This document shows, one piece after another, positions 1 through 6,803 of a stretch of 37,217 bases of DNA (position 1 is the stretch's first letter; each line of letters starts with the position of its first letter). The notes beneath the pieces were generated by a model, which worked only from the letters and a program-made list of their open reading frames with translations, ran no database searches and was not told where the DNA came from. The position numbers were made by a program, and so were the translations under genes. This DNA is from Oscillospiraceae bacterium (GTDB lineage Bacteria; Bacillota; Clostridia; Oscillospirales; Acutalibacteraceae), in NCBI GenBank assembly GCA_009784445.1, contig WRBQ01000017.1, forward strand, positions 1 through 37,217. Direction: 5' to 3'.

Positions 1-183
1 ATTCTGCACCGAAAACCCGCTAATCTCCAGCCTAAAGCTGCCTTCGTCGTCAATGGAAACGGTTTGGGTAGTCACATCGCGGTTGCCGCGCACGGTGGTG
101 TGGCCGGCAAAACGCATGGTGGTGCAACCGCCCAACGCCAGCACTAGGCCAAAAATTAAAACCAAAACAATTATTTTCTTCAA
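1..183 (-). CDS. Lipoprotein, DUF2807-like paralogue (partial)
   Basis: Only the first 61 codons are in the window; the rest lies beyond the left edge. The start is a TTG at 183-181, preceded by AAGGAG with about 6 nt of spacing; no ATG fits. Residues 1-19 form a signal peptide (KK followed by a hydrophobic core) ending in the lipobox LALGGC, with Cys20 as the lipid anchor. The mature part contains RGNRDV, matching RGNRNV in the lipoprotein encoded just upstream (305-1198). The two are therefore probably tandem paralogues carrying a DUF2807 (GIN, putative adhesin) beta-helix domain, although that domain is not visible in this fragment. It would be anchored on the outer face of the membrane. 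Function unknown. Confidence 0.7.
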   Translation of the reverse strand, partial: MKKIIVLVLIFGLVLALGGCTTMRFAGHTTVRGNRDVTTQTVSIDDEGSFRLEISGFSVQN

Positions 184-220
184 TATTCTCTCCTTATTCT
201 TTATCAAAATTATGATAGAC

Positions 221-288
221 CACAGCGAAGCGACCGAGCCCCATCGCAGCTGGTGTAGGGGCGGCAATTTTGCCGTCCGGGATTTTCA
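221..288. repeat. R1 palindromic repeat, copy a
   Basis: Contains CACAGCGAAGCGACCGAGCC, then GTAGGGGCGGCAATTTTGCCGTCC, the end motif and internal module shared by copies at 1290, 6804, 11307, 16301 and 17046. It fills the gap between the two lipoprotein genes, where nothing else is seen. Confidence 0.6.
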
Positions 289-304
289 TGAAACTCACCG
301 GCAG

Positions 305-1198
305 TTATCTCGCACGCACGCGTCCCACGCCGTCCACGTCGCGGCTCACTCTCGCGCCGCCGTCATAGCGAATGGTACCCACGCCGCGCACCCGAGCATC
401 CAAGGTTTCGGTGGCAAACACATCCACGGTGCCCACGCCGTCCACACGCACTTCGGCGTTTTCAGCAATAAAGTCAAACGCACGCACGGTGGCCACGCCT
501 TCCACGCTGATATACGCATGGGGCGCACTGCCGCGCAGTTGCACGGTGCCCACACCTTCCACTTGCATGTTCAGGCTGTCTTGCATGTCGCCAAAGTTGA
601 ACTCACCGTTCACCACCCCGCGCGTGCTAACTTGTGCATAAGGCACGCCCGTGTGGTGGTGATTCACATCCCACACGCCATCAATTTGAATGTGCGTGAA
701 GGGCAGCCCGGTTTCAATGGTGAACTCGGTGCTGCGCAGGCGCGTGTTAAAACCCGTGATTTCCACGCGGTTACCACGCACATCCACGCGAAAATGGTCA
801 AACAGGTTTTCGTCTGTGCGCACAATCAGCGTGTTACCGAGCGATTCATCAATAATAATTTGCGGGCCACGGTTGTTGGGTGCATTGTGCAAATTCATGT
901 TGTGCACAGTCAGCGATAGCATATCCCACACGTGCTGCGGCTCGGCCGGCGTGTCATTTTCAGCTTGATATTCGTTATCGTTCGCCTCATCATTGGCCTG
1001 CGCTTGCTCGTCTTCTGCAACTGGCGGCGTGGAAAAATCGGGCAGATACTCAGCGTCCACGGTGAAGGTTCGCTCCACCACATTGCGATTGCCGCGCGTC
1101 ATTCTCATGCCAATTTGTCCTCCGTCAATTATGATACATCCGCCAAGCGCAAGTAACAGCCCTGCCACCAGCACAAGCCCTATGATTCTCTTCACCAT
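305..1198 (-). CDS. DUF2807 (GIN domain) lipoprotein
   Basis: This 297-residue exported lipoprotein has signal peptide MVKRIIGLVLVAGLLLALGG and lipobox LALGGC (Cys21). An acidic, Asn/Glu-rich linker (about residues 55-85) follows. The rest is a repetitive domain with recurring V-x-GVGTV units, for example VEGVGTV, VEGVATV, VDGVGTV, VRGVGTI and VDGVGRV. That pattern is typical of DUF2807 putative auto-transporter/adhesin head-GIN beta-helix domains. ATG at 1198 has AAAGGAG about 7 nt upstream. The long plus-strand frame across this region is a shadow, because signal peptide, lipobox and repeats are all on the minus strand. A paralogue follows at 183-1. The exact role (cell-surface interaction or envelope stress) is not known. 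Confidence 0.85.
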   Translation of the reverse strand: MVKRIIGLVLVAGLLLALGGCIIIDGGQIGMRMTRGNRNVVERTFTVDAEYLPDFSTPPVAEDEQAQANDEANDNEYQAENDTPAEPQHVWDMLSLTVHNMNLHNAPNNRGPQIIIDESLGNTLIVRTDENLFDHFRVDVRGNRVEITGFNTRLRSTEFTIETGLPFTHIQIDGVWDVNHHHTGVPYAQVSTRGVVNGEFNFGDMQDSLNMQVEGVGTVQLRGSAPHAYISVEGVATVRAFDFIAENAEVRVDGVGTVDVFATETLDARVRGVGTIRYDGGARVSRDVDGVGRVRAR

Positions 1199-1227
1199 GT
1201 CAATTCTCCTTTAGTTATGATAGTCCC

Positions 1228-1236
1228 AGTATAGCA
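1228..1236 (-). promoter_or_regulatory. Extended -10 promoter of the lipoprotein gene
   Basis: Read on the minus strand the sequence is TGCTATACT, an extended -10 element about 30 nt upstream of the ATG at 1198. The -35 region at 17 nt spacing is poor, as is common for extended -10 promoters. Confidence 0.45.
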
Positions 1237-1289
1237 AAAACGTGACGTCAGCGCCACCAATTCCGGTATGCAATTGCGCAACTATCGGT

Positions 1290-1330
1290 TGCGCCACCTG
1301 CGGTGGGGCTCGGTCGCTTCGCTGTGTTCT
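1290..1330. repeat. R1 internal module, copy b
   Basis: GCCACCTGCGGTGGGG followed by CTCGGTCGCTTCGCTGTG. This is the reverse complement of the module in copy a and matches the copy at 17046. It lacks the GTAGGGGCG ends, so it is a partial copy. Confidence 0.55.
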
Positions 1331-1344
1331 ATCCCAGCCCCTTT

Positions 1345-1368
1345 AAAAAATCCCCCGCGAATTTGCGG
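1345..1368 (-). terminator. Possible terminator after rqcP
   Basis: On the minus strand CCGC-AAATTC-GCGG is followed by GGGATTTTTT. The stem is short, so this is a weak call; it lies 14 nt after the rqcP stop. Confidence 0.35.
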
Positions 1369-1381
1369 AAAAAGAATAGCA

Positions 1382-1618
1382 CTACAGCGCCTCGAACATG
1401 CCTGCTGCGCTTTCTTTTGTGGCGTGCTCGCTAATGCTAATGACTCGCACACGCATTTCGTTTGCACCTGTGATGGTGATTTCGTCGCCCACCTGCACGG
1501 CATAGCTGGCCCGTGCCGCGCGGCCGTTCACCTGCACGCGCTTGGCATCGCACAATTCATTGGCAACCGTGCGGCGCTTAACGATTCTCGACACTTTTAG
1601 ATATTTATCCAGCCGCAT
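1382..1618 (-). CDS. rqcP: S4-domain RNA-binding protein, RqcP-like
   Basis: This 78-residue protein consists almost entirely of an S4 RNA-binding domain: MRLDKYLKVSRIVKRRT at the start, VNGRAARASYAVQVGDEI in the middle, and a tail with ESAAGMFE. Length and motifs match RqcP (formerly YabO), which in Bacillota acts with RqcH on stalled 50S-peptidyl-tRNA during alanine tailing. I chose ATG 1618 over the longer open frame because GGAGG sits 6 nt upstream and family members start MRLDK. It overlaps the upstream small Cys protein by 14 nt, implying translational coupling. YabP and YabQ, the sporulation neighbours seen in Bacillus, are absent here. An Hsp15-type heat-shock protein is a less likely alternative. 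Confidence 0.85.
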   Translation of the reverse strand: MRLDKYLKVSRIVKRRTVANELCDAKRVQVNGRAARASYAVQVGDEITITGANEMRVRVISISEHATKESAAGMFEAL

Positions 1619-1778
1619 CTTCGTCCTCCGTTTGCGCATCCGGGCATTTTTCGCTGTCGTCTGTAGGACGAAAATCGCCCCGCAAGTTGCAAAAAAACGC
1701 TCCCTGCAGCAAATCATATTCCCCGTGCACGCAGTTTTCGCATTCTCGGTTAATCACCAAGTCAAATACTAACCCCAT
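1605..1778 (-). CDS. Small four-cysteine protein, unknown
   Basis: This 57-residue protein begins MGLVFDLVINRECENCVHGEY. ATG at 1778 is preceded by AGGAGGG at 6 nt, so translation is well supported. It has a CxxC pair (Cys13, Cys16) and two more cysteines (about 30 and 45), a spacing that could bind zinc or an Fe-S cluster. The C-terminus is acidic (TEDEDAAG). Its last 14 nt overlap the start of rqcP, so the two are probably co-translated, suggesting a link to ribosome rescue or RNA binding. That link is inferred only from position. I do not recognise the family. Confidence 0.7.
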   Translation of the reverse strand: MGLVFDLVINRECENCVHGEYDLLQGAFFCNLRGDFRPTDDSEKCPDAQTEDEDAAG

Positions 1779-1790
1779 GCGGACCCTCCT

Positions 1791-1821
1791 ATAAAATACA
1801 CCCGGCAGCAACGCCGCCGGG
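1791..1821 (-). terminator. Rho-independent terminator
   Basis: Minus-strand stem CCCGGCGGC-GTT-GCTGCCGGG (one internal mismatch) followed by TGTATTTTAT, 20 nt after the stop of the gene at 1842-2285. It separates that gene from the small Cys protein gene. Confidence 0.6.
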
Positions 1822-1841
1822 CAAACTTGTTTTGTAATGAT

Positions 1842-2285
1842 TTAGTCAGCGCCAAATAGGCTTAGGATGATGTTGTAGAACGCAATAGCAATTGTGACAA
1901 ACACTGCCAGACCGGCCGCCCAGCTTATGAGTGTTCCAATGCCGTCTACCGCACCAACGTCCGTTAACCAAGCAGAAAAATTGCCTAGGTTAATGCCAAT
2001 GAAATTCAGTGGCCAAGCCACAATTGCAACAAAAAAGCACCAACCATCGCTAAGTTGCACGCCCAACTCAGGCACATAGATAAACCACAGCATTCTGTCC
2101 CATTCGTCGTCGTTTGCGTCGCTCATGGGCACAAATTCCGCTTCGGCAACAGCTTGAATTTCAACTTCTGCTTGCGCAGGGGCGTAGTAGTCATAGCCAT
2201 AGTCAATCGCTTCGGCGCTGGCCACCATGGCAAACGAAAACGCCATCAGCACGCCCAGCAGAAAAGCCAAACTTCTTTTAAACAT
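1842..2285 (-). CDS. Exported/membrane protein, unknown
   Basis: The protein is 147 residues long. The start is set at ATG 2285 because GGAGG lies 8 nt upstream and a signal peptide begins there: MFKRS, a hydrophobic core, then cleavage near VASA-EA. The early mature part is Tyr/Ala/Glu-rich (IDYGYDYYAPAQAEVEIQ). Two hydrophobic stretches follow (about 82-100 and 117-143), separated by a segment with NFSAWLTDVGAVDG. The protein probably sits in the membrane with a short outer loop. It is a single-gene unit, with its own promoter at 2333-2361 and a terminator at 1791-1821. No family recognised. Confidence 0.75.
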   Translation of the reverse strand: MFKRSLAFLLGVLMAFSFAMVASAEAIDYGYDYYAPAQAEVEIQAVAEAEFVPMSDANDDEWDRMLWFIYVPELGVQLSDGWCFFVAIVAWPLNFIGINLGNFSAWLTDVGAVDGIGTLISWAAGLAVFVTIAIAFYNIILSLFGAD

Positions 2286-2332
2286 AGAGAATTCCTCCAT
2301 CTTTTCATGATTGCTTCTTTCTTCCATCTGCT

Positions 2333-2361
2333 ATTGTACCACGATTTCATGAAAAAAGCAA
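2333..2361 (-). promoter_or_regulatory. SigA-type promoter
   Basis: On the minus strand TTGCTT (2361-2356), 17 nt spacer, TACAAT (2338-2333). It drives the exported protein gene at 1842-2285. Confidence 0.65.
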
Positions 2362-2408
2362 GTGTTTTTCGTCAAATAGCAGCAATTCCCTAAAAAATTT
2401 ACAATTTC

Positions 2409-3545
2409 CTAACTTACCAGTGCCCGCACGCGCAACACGCTAGGAATCTCCTGCAGCGCGGCGGCGTCAACGGCGGCCACGGTGTCGGCCACGGTGTAGG
2501 CAACCTCGCCACGCACATTGCTGGTCAGTTGTTCTGCCGCGCCGATTTTTTCCAGCACAGCGGTTTTTACTTCGGCGCTGTGCACCACGCAAACCCGGTG
2601 GCTAAAGCTGGCAGCCACGCTGGTGGCAGGCAGGTTCACGCTGTTTTTCACCGCGCCAGTTTCGAGGTAAGCCGTGATTTGCTGTGCAGCCATCACGGCA
2701 CAGTTGTCTTCGCTTTCGGGCGTGGAGGCACCCAAGTGGGGGATGGCCGTAACGCCCGGCACACCAATGACTTCGTCGGTGGGGAAATCCGTCACGTACG
2801 CAGCCACTTTGCCGCTTTGCAGCGCGGCAATCAGGTCAGTATCATTCACCAGCGCGGCGCGGGCAAAGTTTAGCAGCCGCAGGCCGTCTTTGGCCTTGGC
2901 AAAAGCCTCAGCGTTGAACGCACCTTTGGTTTGCGCCGTCAGCGGCACATTCAGGCTGATGTAGTCACTTTGCGCCAGCACGTCATCCCAAGTATCAACC
3001 AGCTGCACGCTGGCATCCAAGCTCGCACGCACCTCTTCATTGATATACGGGTCACAGCCGATTACGCGCATGCCCAGTGCTGCCGCAGCGTTGGCTGTTA
3101 GGCTGCCAATTGCGCCCAAGCCAATGAGCCCAAGCGTCTTTCCGGCGATTTCCGGCCCGCCAAAGGCACCCTTGCCTTTTTCCACCAGCGTGCCCACTTC
3201 GTCGCCTTTGCCCTTAAGACTTTGGCACCAGCTCAGCGCGTCGTACACCTTGCGTGAGCTCAAAAACAAACCCGCGATCACCAGTTCTTTCACGGCGTTG
3301 GCGTTGGCGCCCGGCGTGTTGAACACGCACACACCCGCTTGCGTGCAAGCATCAATGGGAATGTTATTCGTGCCGGCACCCGCGCGAGCAATCGCCACGG
3401 TGGCGGGGTCAAGGGGCATGTCGTGCATGCTTGCGCTGCGCACTAGAATGGCATCGGGCGTGGCAATGTCGTCGCCGCTGGTGTAGCTCGCCGGGAATTG
3501 CGCCAGCCCGCAGGCTGCAATTTTGTTGAGGGTGAGGATTTTCAT
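2409..3545 (-). CDS. serA: D-3-phosphoglycerate dehydrogenase
   Basis: This 378-residue enzyme oxidises 3-phosphoglycerate to 3-phosphohydroxypyruvate with NAD+, the first step of serine synthesis. An N-terminal substrate domain (1-100) is followed by a Rossmann fold with GLGAIG (142-147). Catalytic elements are Arg229 (NFARAAL), an acidic residue in the DFPTDEV segment, and His270 (IPHLGAST). The last roughly 65 residues resemble a short ACT-like regulatory domain, as in clostridial SerA, without the large ASB domain of longer forms. ATG 3545 has AGGAG 6 nt upstream. serC lies upstream on the same strand, but a toxin-antitoxin-like locus separates the two genes, so they may not share a transcript. 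Confidence 0.92.
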   Translation of the reverse strand: MKILTLNKIAACGLAQFPASYTSGDDIATPDAILVRSASMHDMPLDPATVAIARAGAGTNNIPIDACTQAGVCVFNTPGANANAVKELVIAGLFLSSRKVYDALSWCQSLKGKGDEVGTLVEKGKGAFGGPEIAGKTLGLIGLGAIGSLTANAAAALGMRVIGCDPYINEEVRASLDASVQLVDTWDDVLAQSDYISLNVPLTAQTKGAFNAEAFAKAKDGLRLLNFARAALVNDTDLIAALQSGKVAAYVTDFPTDEVIGVPGVTAIPHLGASTPESEDNCAVMAAQQITAYLETGAVKNSVNLPATSVAASFSHRVCVVHSAEVKTAVLEKIGAAEQLTSNVRGEVAYTVADTVAAVDAAALQEIPSVLRVRALVS

Positions 3546-3582
3546 GGGCTACTCCTAATTGTGATTTAATGTGAAAAAGTCA

Positions 3583-3611
3583 TTGACAAACACGCGTAAA
3601 CGTGATATACT
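3583..3611 (+). promoter_or_regulatory. Promoter of antisense RNA A
   Basis: TTGACA (3583-3588), exactly 17 nt, TATACT (3606-3611). It fires on the plus strand towards the toxin gene; the predicted start is about 3618. There is no open frame downstream, so the product should be an RNA. Confidence 0.8.
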
Positions 3612-3617
3612 ATGAGT

Positions 3618-3713
3618 AGGGATGATAGCGTTGCCGTATAGACGGTAACCCCCCTTGTTAAGCTAAAAGACTAGCCGCCCAAGATTGGAAGTCGGGGGCG
3701 GCTAGTCTTATTT
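3618..3713 (+). ncRNA. Putative antitoxin RNA of type I TA locus A
   Basis: This is a predicted RNA of about 95 nt, from the promoter at 3583-3611 to the terminator at 3669-3707 with a TTATTT tail. It carries AACCCCCCTTG, able to pair with AAGGGGGTT at the toxin Shine-Dalgarno sequence, so it could block toxin translation. It is also fully complementary to the toxin mRNA across the shared terminator and last codon. Its 5' part (TAGCGTTGCC) is identical to a stretch near the toxin mRNA 5' end. The convergent layout is that of the pAD1 par/Fst type I system. Existence is inferred from promoter and terminator only. Confidence 0.6.
3669..3707. terminator. Bidirectional terminator of TA locus A
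   Basis: GACTAGCCGCCC (3669-3680) and GGGCGGCTAGTC (3696-3707) form a perfect 12-bp stem. T-rich tails follow on both strands (TTATTT on plus, TTTTA on minus), so it can end both convergent transcripts. Confidence 0.8.
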
Positions 3714-3776
3714 ACGCGAACTAAATAAATCTCGTATGACAATGAGCAATAGCAACAATATCACTAAGTATTCCAT
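3708..3776 (-). CDS. Small hydrophobic toxin-like peptide A
   Basis: A 22-residue peptide: MEYLVI, then a Leu/Ile-rich membrane-spanning stretch, then a charged tail ending FSSRK. It is a near match in layout to the 24-residue peptide at 31188-31262, which also starts MEYLVI. A membrane helix plus basic C-terminus is typical of type I toxins such as Fst, TxpA or Ldr, although those are usually longer (about 30 residues or more). GGAAGGGGG lies about 10 nt upstream, partly held in a CCCCC-GGAA-GGGGG hairpin that could limit ribosome access. Its stop codon abuts the terminator stem. Toxicity is inferred, not shown. Confidence 0.7.
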   Translation of the reverse strand: MEYLVILLLLLIVIRDLFSSRK

Positions 3777-3786
3777 ATTCGTTCAA

Positions 3787-3800
3787 CCCCCTTCCGGGGG
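3787..3800 (-). promoter_or_regulatory. Hairpin sequestering toxin A Shine-Dalgarno
   Basis: On the minus strand CCCCC, loop GGAA (a GNRA-type tetraloop), GGGGG. The right arm is the Shine-Dalgarno of the toxin-like peptide, so the hairpin and the ribosome would compete. Confidence 0.5.
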
Positions 3801-3840
3801 CAAGACTTACCGCCTACCGCTAGGCAACGCTACCAGTTCA

Positions 3841-3869
3841 ATTATAACAGGTATAGCCGACTTTGTCAA
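3841..3869 (-). promoter_or_regulatory. Promoter of toxin A mRNA
   Basis: Perfect consensus on the minus strand: TTGACA (3869-3864), 17 nt, TATAAT (3846-3841). The predicted start is about 3834, giving a 5' UTR of nearly 60 nt. The TGA inside the -35 hexamer is the serC stop codon. Confidence 0.85.
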
Positions 3870-4945
3870 GCATACTTGCGCTCAAAGTCCGCCATGAAGG
3901 CGACCAGTTGCTCCAAGCCTTCCACAGGCATGGCGTTGTAAATGCTCGCGCGCATGCCGCCCACCGAGCGGTGGCCCTTGAGGTTCACGAAACCTGCCGC
4001 AGCAGCGTCTTTCACAAACATATCGTTGAGTTCGTCGCTTTTGGCCACGAAAGTCACGTTCATCAAGCTGCGGAACTTTGGCTGCACAGGATTGCTAAAC
4101 ATCGCGCTCTTATCCAAGTAATCATACAGCAGTTTGGCTTTGTATTCATTGCGCTGCTGCATCACAGTCAGTCCACCCAGTTGAATAATCCACTCAAGCA
4201 CCAGCTTGCACATGTAGATTGACCAGCACGGTGGCGTGTTGAGCATGCTGTCGTTTTCAGCCATGAGCTTCCAGTTCATCACCTCGGGTGTGCAAGCGCG
4301 TGCCTTGCCCAGCAAGTCTTCGCGCACAATCACGATCGTCAGCCCCGCGGGCGCCACGTTCTTTTGTGCGCCGCCGTACAGCACACCAAATTTGCTCACG
4401 TCCATGGGTTCGCTCAAAAAGCTGGAGCTGATGTCTGCCACCAACGGCACGTTGCCGGTTTCGGGCAGCTCGGCAAACTTGCTGCCGAAGATGGTGTTGT
4501 TGTGGCAAATGTGCAGGTAGTCCGCGCCGGGGGTCAGGTCAGCAGCCTTCACATGGGGGATGGTGGTGAAGTTTTGATCTTTGCTGCTGGCAATGCAGTT
4601 GGCCAAGCCATATTTTTGCGCTTCTTTGTGCGCTTTACCGCTAAATTGCCCGGTCACACTGTAGTCCGCGCAGTTGGTGGCCATCAGGTTCAGTGGCACA
4701 GCCGCAAATTGCAGCGATGCTCCGCCCTGCACAAACAGCACCTTGTAGTTATCCGGAATGTTCATTACTTCGCGCAGCAGTTGTTGTGCCCCCACGATGA
4801 TTTCATCATAAACTTTGCTGCGATGCGACATTTCCATCACGCTTTGGCCGCTACCGGCGTAGTCTAGCATTTCGGCTGCAGCGCGGTTAAGCACGCTTTC
4901 GGGCAGCATGGACGGACCTGCGGAAAAATTGAATACTCTTGCCAT
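3866..4945 (-). CDS. serC: Phosphoserine aminotransferase
   Basis: This PLP enzyme converts 3-phosphohydroxypyruvate and glutamate to phosphoserine, the second step of serine synthesis. At 359 residues it is full length. It starts MARVFNFSAGPSMLP, the family signature. The PLP lysine is Lys195 in GGAQKNVAPAG, and the C-terminus has GHRSVGGMRASIYNAM, the phosphate-binding region. I chose ATG 4945 rather than the longer frame because the conserved N-terminus begins there; AAGGA lies 11 nt upstream. A consensus promoter sits at 5001-5029. The TGA stop is embedded in the -35 box of the toxin promoter that follows. Confidence 0.95.
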   Translation of the reverse strand: MARVFNFSAGPSMLPESVLNRAAAEMLDYAGSGQSVMEMSHRSKVYDEIIVGAQQLLREVMNIPDNYKVLFVQGGASLQFAAVPLNLMATNCADYSVTGQFSGKAHKEAQKYGLANCIASSKDQNFTTIPHVKAADLTPGADYLHICHNNTIFGSKFAELPETGNVPLVADISSSFLSEPMDVSKFGVLYGGAQKNVAPAGLTIVIVREDLLGKARACTPEVMNWKLMAENDSMLNTPPCWSIYMCKLVLEWIIQLGGLTVMQQRNEYKAKLLYDYLDKSAMFSNPVQPKFRSLMNVTFVAKSDELNDMFVKDAAAAGFVNLKGHRSVGGMRASIYNAMPVEGLEQLVAFMADFERKYA

Positions 4946-5000
4946 TTTGTTGTGTTTCCTTTCTCGCTTTAAACCAGCGCACAAAATTCGTCAATAATCT

Positions 5001-5029
5001 ATTATACCGCACCCTAGCTAAAAATGCAA
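5001..5029 (-). promoter_or_regulatory. serC promoter
   Basis: Minus strand TTGCAT (5029-5024), 17 nt, TATAAT (5006-5001). The start should lie about 50 nt before the serC ATG. Confidence 0.8.
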
Positions 5030-5034
5030 GTGTT

Positions 5035-5385
5035 TTATGAAATTTCCGCAATCGCTAATCCCGCTGTTTTGCCATAGGCACGCATCAGCCCGCCCTTGCC
5101 CAGCAGCGTGCCGCCGAAATATCGCACAACCACAACAATGATTCCAGTCAGTTCCCTGCGAGATATAGCATTATATATCGGCAGCCCAGCAGTGCCGCGC
5201 GGTTCGCCGTCATCGCTCATTTTCGCGGTGTGCGGGAACACATAAGCATAGGCCACATGGCGTGCTTTTTTGTGCTGTGCAGCCACCTGCGCGATGAACG
5301 CCTTGGCTTCGTCTTCGCTGGCCACCTGCGCAGCATAGCCCAAAAAGCGCGACTTTTTCTCAATGATTTCGATGGGTTCAAGCAT
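5035..5385 (-). CDS. YigZ/IMPACT-family protein, short form
   Basis: 116 residues matching the UPF0029/IMPACT N-terminal domain: KKSRFLGYAA, SDDGEPRGTAGLPIY and VVVVRYFGGTLLGKGGLMRAYGKTA. Full YigZ proteins are about 200 residues with a C-terminal DUF1949 domain; that domain is missing here, so this is a natural single-domain form or a truncation. The start ATG at 5385 overlaps the end of the GH30 gene (stop at 5378) by 8 nt, with GGTGAT as ribosome site, so the two are co-translated. The family is linked to translation or nucleic-acid binding; its precise role is unclear. Confidence 0.8.
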   Translation of the reverse strand: MLEPIEIIEKKSRFLGYAAQVASEDEAKAFIAQVAAQHKKARHVAYAYVFPHTAKMSDDGEPRGTAGLPIYNAISRRELTGIIVVVVRYFGGTLLGKGGLMRAYGKTAGLAIAEIS

Positions 5386-6727
5386 GAATAATCACCGTGT
5401 TCACACTCTTCGCCGCAATGCTGAAGCCTGCCAAATCAATCTCACTTTGCTGCAGACTTTTGCCTGCGTTTGTTTCATAAAATTGCGCACGACCGTTGCC
5501 CAGCGAGAGTTCAATGGGCGAATCTGTGTGGTTGATGAGAATCACCGCCGTGTGGGTGTCGCACTTGAAGGCCACAGCCTGCAAATTATCCGGCACGCCG
5601 CTGATGGCAATGCGCTGTGCGCCGCGTGGCACAAACTTGGTGAACTGCCCATAGGCATAGTAGCGCTTGGGAATGTCAAAGGTCTGCTTGTCTTGGTCAA
5701 CGTAAATCAAGCCGTCGCTGTAGTCCACTTCAGACACGGCAATCCACTTTTGCCAGCTCACCACATCCATAATGGTGAGGTCTTCCCACACTTCGTTGGC
5801 TAGCGTCAGCGCAGAAATCATGCCATAGTCGCGCCCGCCTTGCATTTCGGTCCACTCGCTCATGCGAATGAGCACGCCGGGGTATTTTTTGTCCATCCAG
5901 CGGCGAAACCGACGCTTTACATCTTTGCCTTTGCGCCAGGCAAGGGGCTTGAGTACATAGCCATGCACGTCAATGCCGTCTACCCGTGTACGCACGGTTT
6001 TGTCGCCCAGCACCGCACGGGTGTAGGTTTTGTTCATGTAACGCAGGTCGTTCATTTCGGCACCAGAGAGCATCATGCCCTGCAGCGCCGGGCGCTTATC
6101 CATTTCCAGCGCAAAAGTGCGCAGCAGCCGCCGCACGCCATGGGCGCGGTAGTGACAGCCTTCTTGCCCGGCCAGTTTGTCAATCCACGGCCCAAATGGC
6201 TCGTTGATGGGCGACAGCACTTTCACTGGTACGCCCTGTGCCAAAAAGTGTTCTGTTACATCCAGCATATAAGTCGTGAACTTCAGCTCGTTTTTGCGCG
6301 GCAGGTTGGCGCACAAAAAATACTTGCCCTTGGTCAAGCCGCTACGCGTCCAGCGCTCAGGTGGGGAGTTCACAAACAGCACCACTTCGTCGGCACCATT
6401 GGCCACGGCTTCTTTCATGCACCACACGGCCTCGGCGTCGCGTGTCCAGTCATAGCCATTATCATCTGCGTTGAGAAAGCTTGATGCCTTGCGGTTTTGG
6501 TTGTGGAAGTTGCCCCTGTTCGTTTCTTTTGAGCCGCCGCCCACGTTGTAGCGATAAATCCCCATGCCAAGGCCGTGCTCTTTGTCATACAACAAGCGCA
6601 TGATTTCGCGGCGGGTTTCCTCTGGCCAGCCACCCACGAACTGCGCCCACCAAGCGCCGCTGGCCCCAAAGCCCTCAATGGTTTGGTAGGTTGTTGCTGG
6701 GTTTGGCTTCAGTTGCACTTGTTTCAT
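5378..6727 (-). CDS. GH30-family glycoside hydrolase
   Basis: 449 residues with a TIM barrel and a C-terminal beta domain (about 360-449). It begins with TIEGFGASGAWWAQF, the beta-strand region typical of GH30. The likely acid/base is Glu176 in LSPINEPFGPW and the nucleophile Glu291 in RMSEWTEM. The closest groups by memory are the endo-beta-1,6-galactanase/xylanase-like subfamilies; the substrate cannot be set from sequence alone. There is no signal peptide, so it probably acts in the cytoplasm on imported oligosaccharides. GGGGG lies 7 nt before ATG 6727 and a promoter at 6760-6788. Coupled with the YigZ-type gene downstream. Confidence 0.85.
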   Translation of the reverse strand: MKQVQLKPNPATTYQTIEGFGASGAWWAQFVGGWPEETRREIMRLLYDKEHGLGMGIYRYNVGGGSKETNRGNFHNQNRKASSFLNADDNGYDWTRDAEAVWCMKEAVANGADEVVLFVNSPPERWTRSGLTKGKYFLCANLPRKNELKFTTYMLDVTEHFLAQGVPVKVLSPINEPFGPWIDKLAGQEGCHYRAHGVRRLLRTFALEMDKRPALQGMMLSGAEMNDLRYMNKTYTRAVLGDKTVRTRVDGIDVHGYVLKPLAWRKGKDVKRRFRRWMDKKYPGVLIRMSEWTEMQGGRDYGMISALTLANEVWEDLTIMDVVSWQKWIAVSEVDYSDGLIYVDQDKQTFDIPKRYYAYGQFTKFVPRGAQRIAISGVPDNLQAVAFKCDTHTAVILINHTDSPIELSLGNGRAQFYETNAGKSLQQSEIDLAGFSIAAKSVNTVIIHA

Positions 6728-6759
6728 GATTAATCCCCCGAAAAATTCAATATGTTTTC

Positions 6760-6788
6760 ATTATAGCATAGTTTTTGGGTGTCGTCAA
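6760..6788 (-). promoter_or_regulatory. Promoter of the GH30 gene
   Basis: Minus strand TTGACG (6788-6783), 17 nt, TATAAT (6765-6760), about 33 nt before the ATG. Confidence 0.8.
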
Positions 6789-6803
6789 GCCGCAACGTCG
6801 CGT

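Noticed and set aside
53-919. Long plus-strand open frame across the lipoprotein genes
   Set aside because: It is antisense to two minus-strand genes with signal peptides, lipoboxes and ribosome sites; its product is His/Ala-rich shadow sequence with no ribosome site.
5840-6484. 214-codon plus-strand frame inside the GH30 gene
   Set aside because: Antisense to the GH30 catalytic domain; no ribosome site and no family-like sequence.
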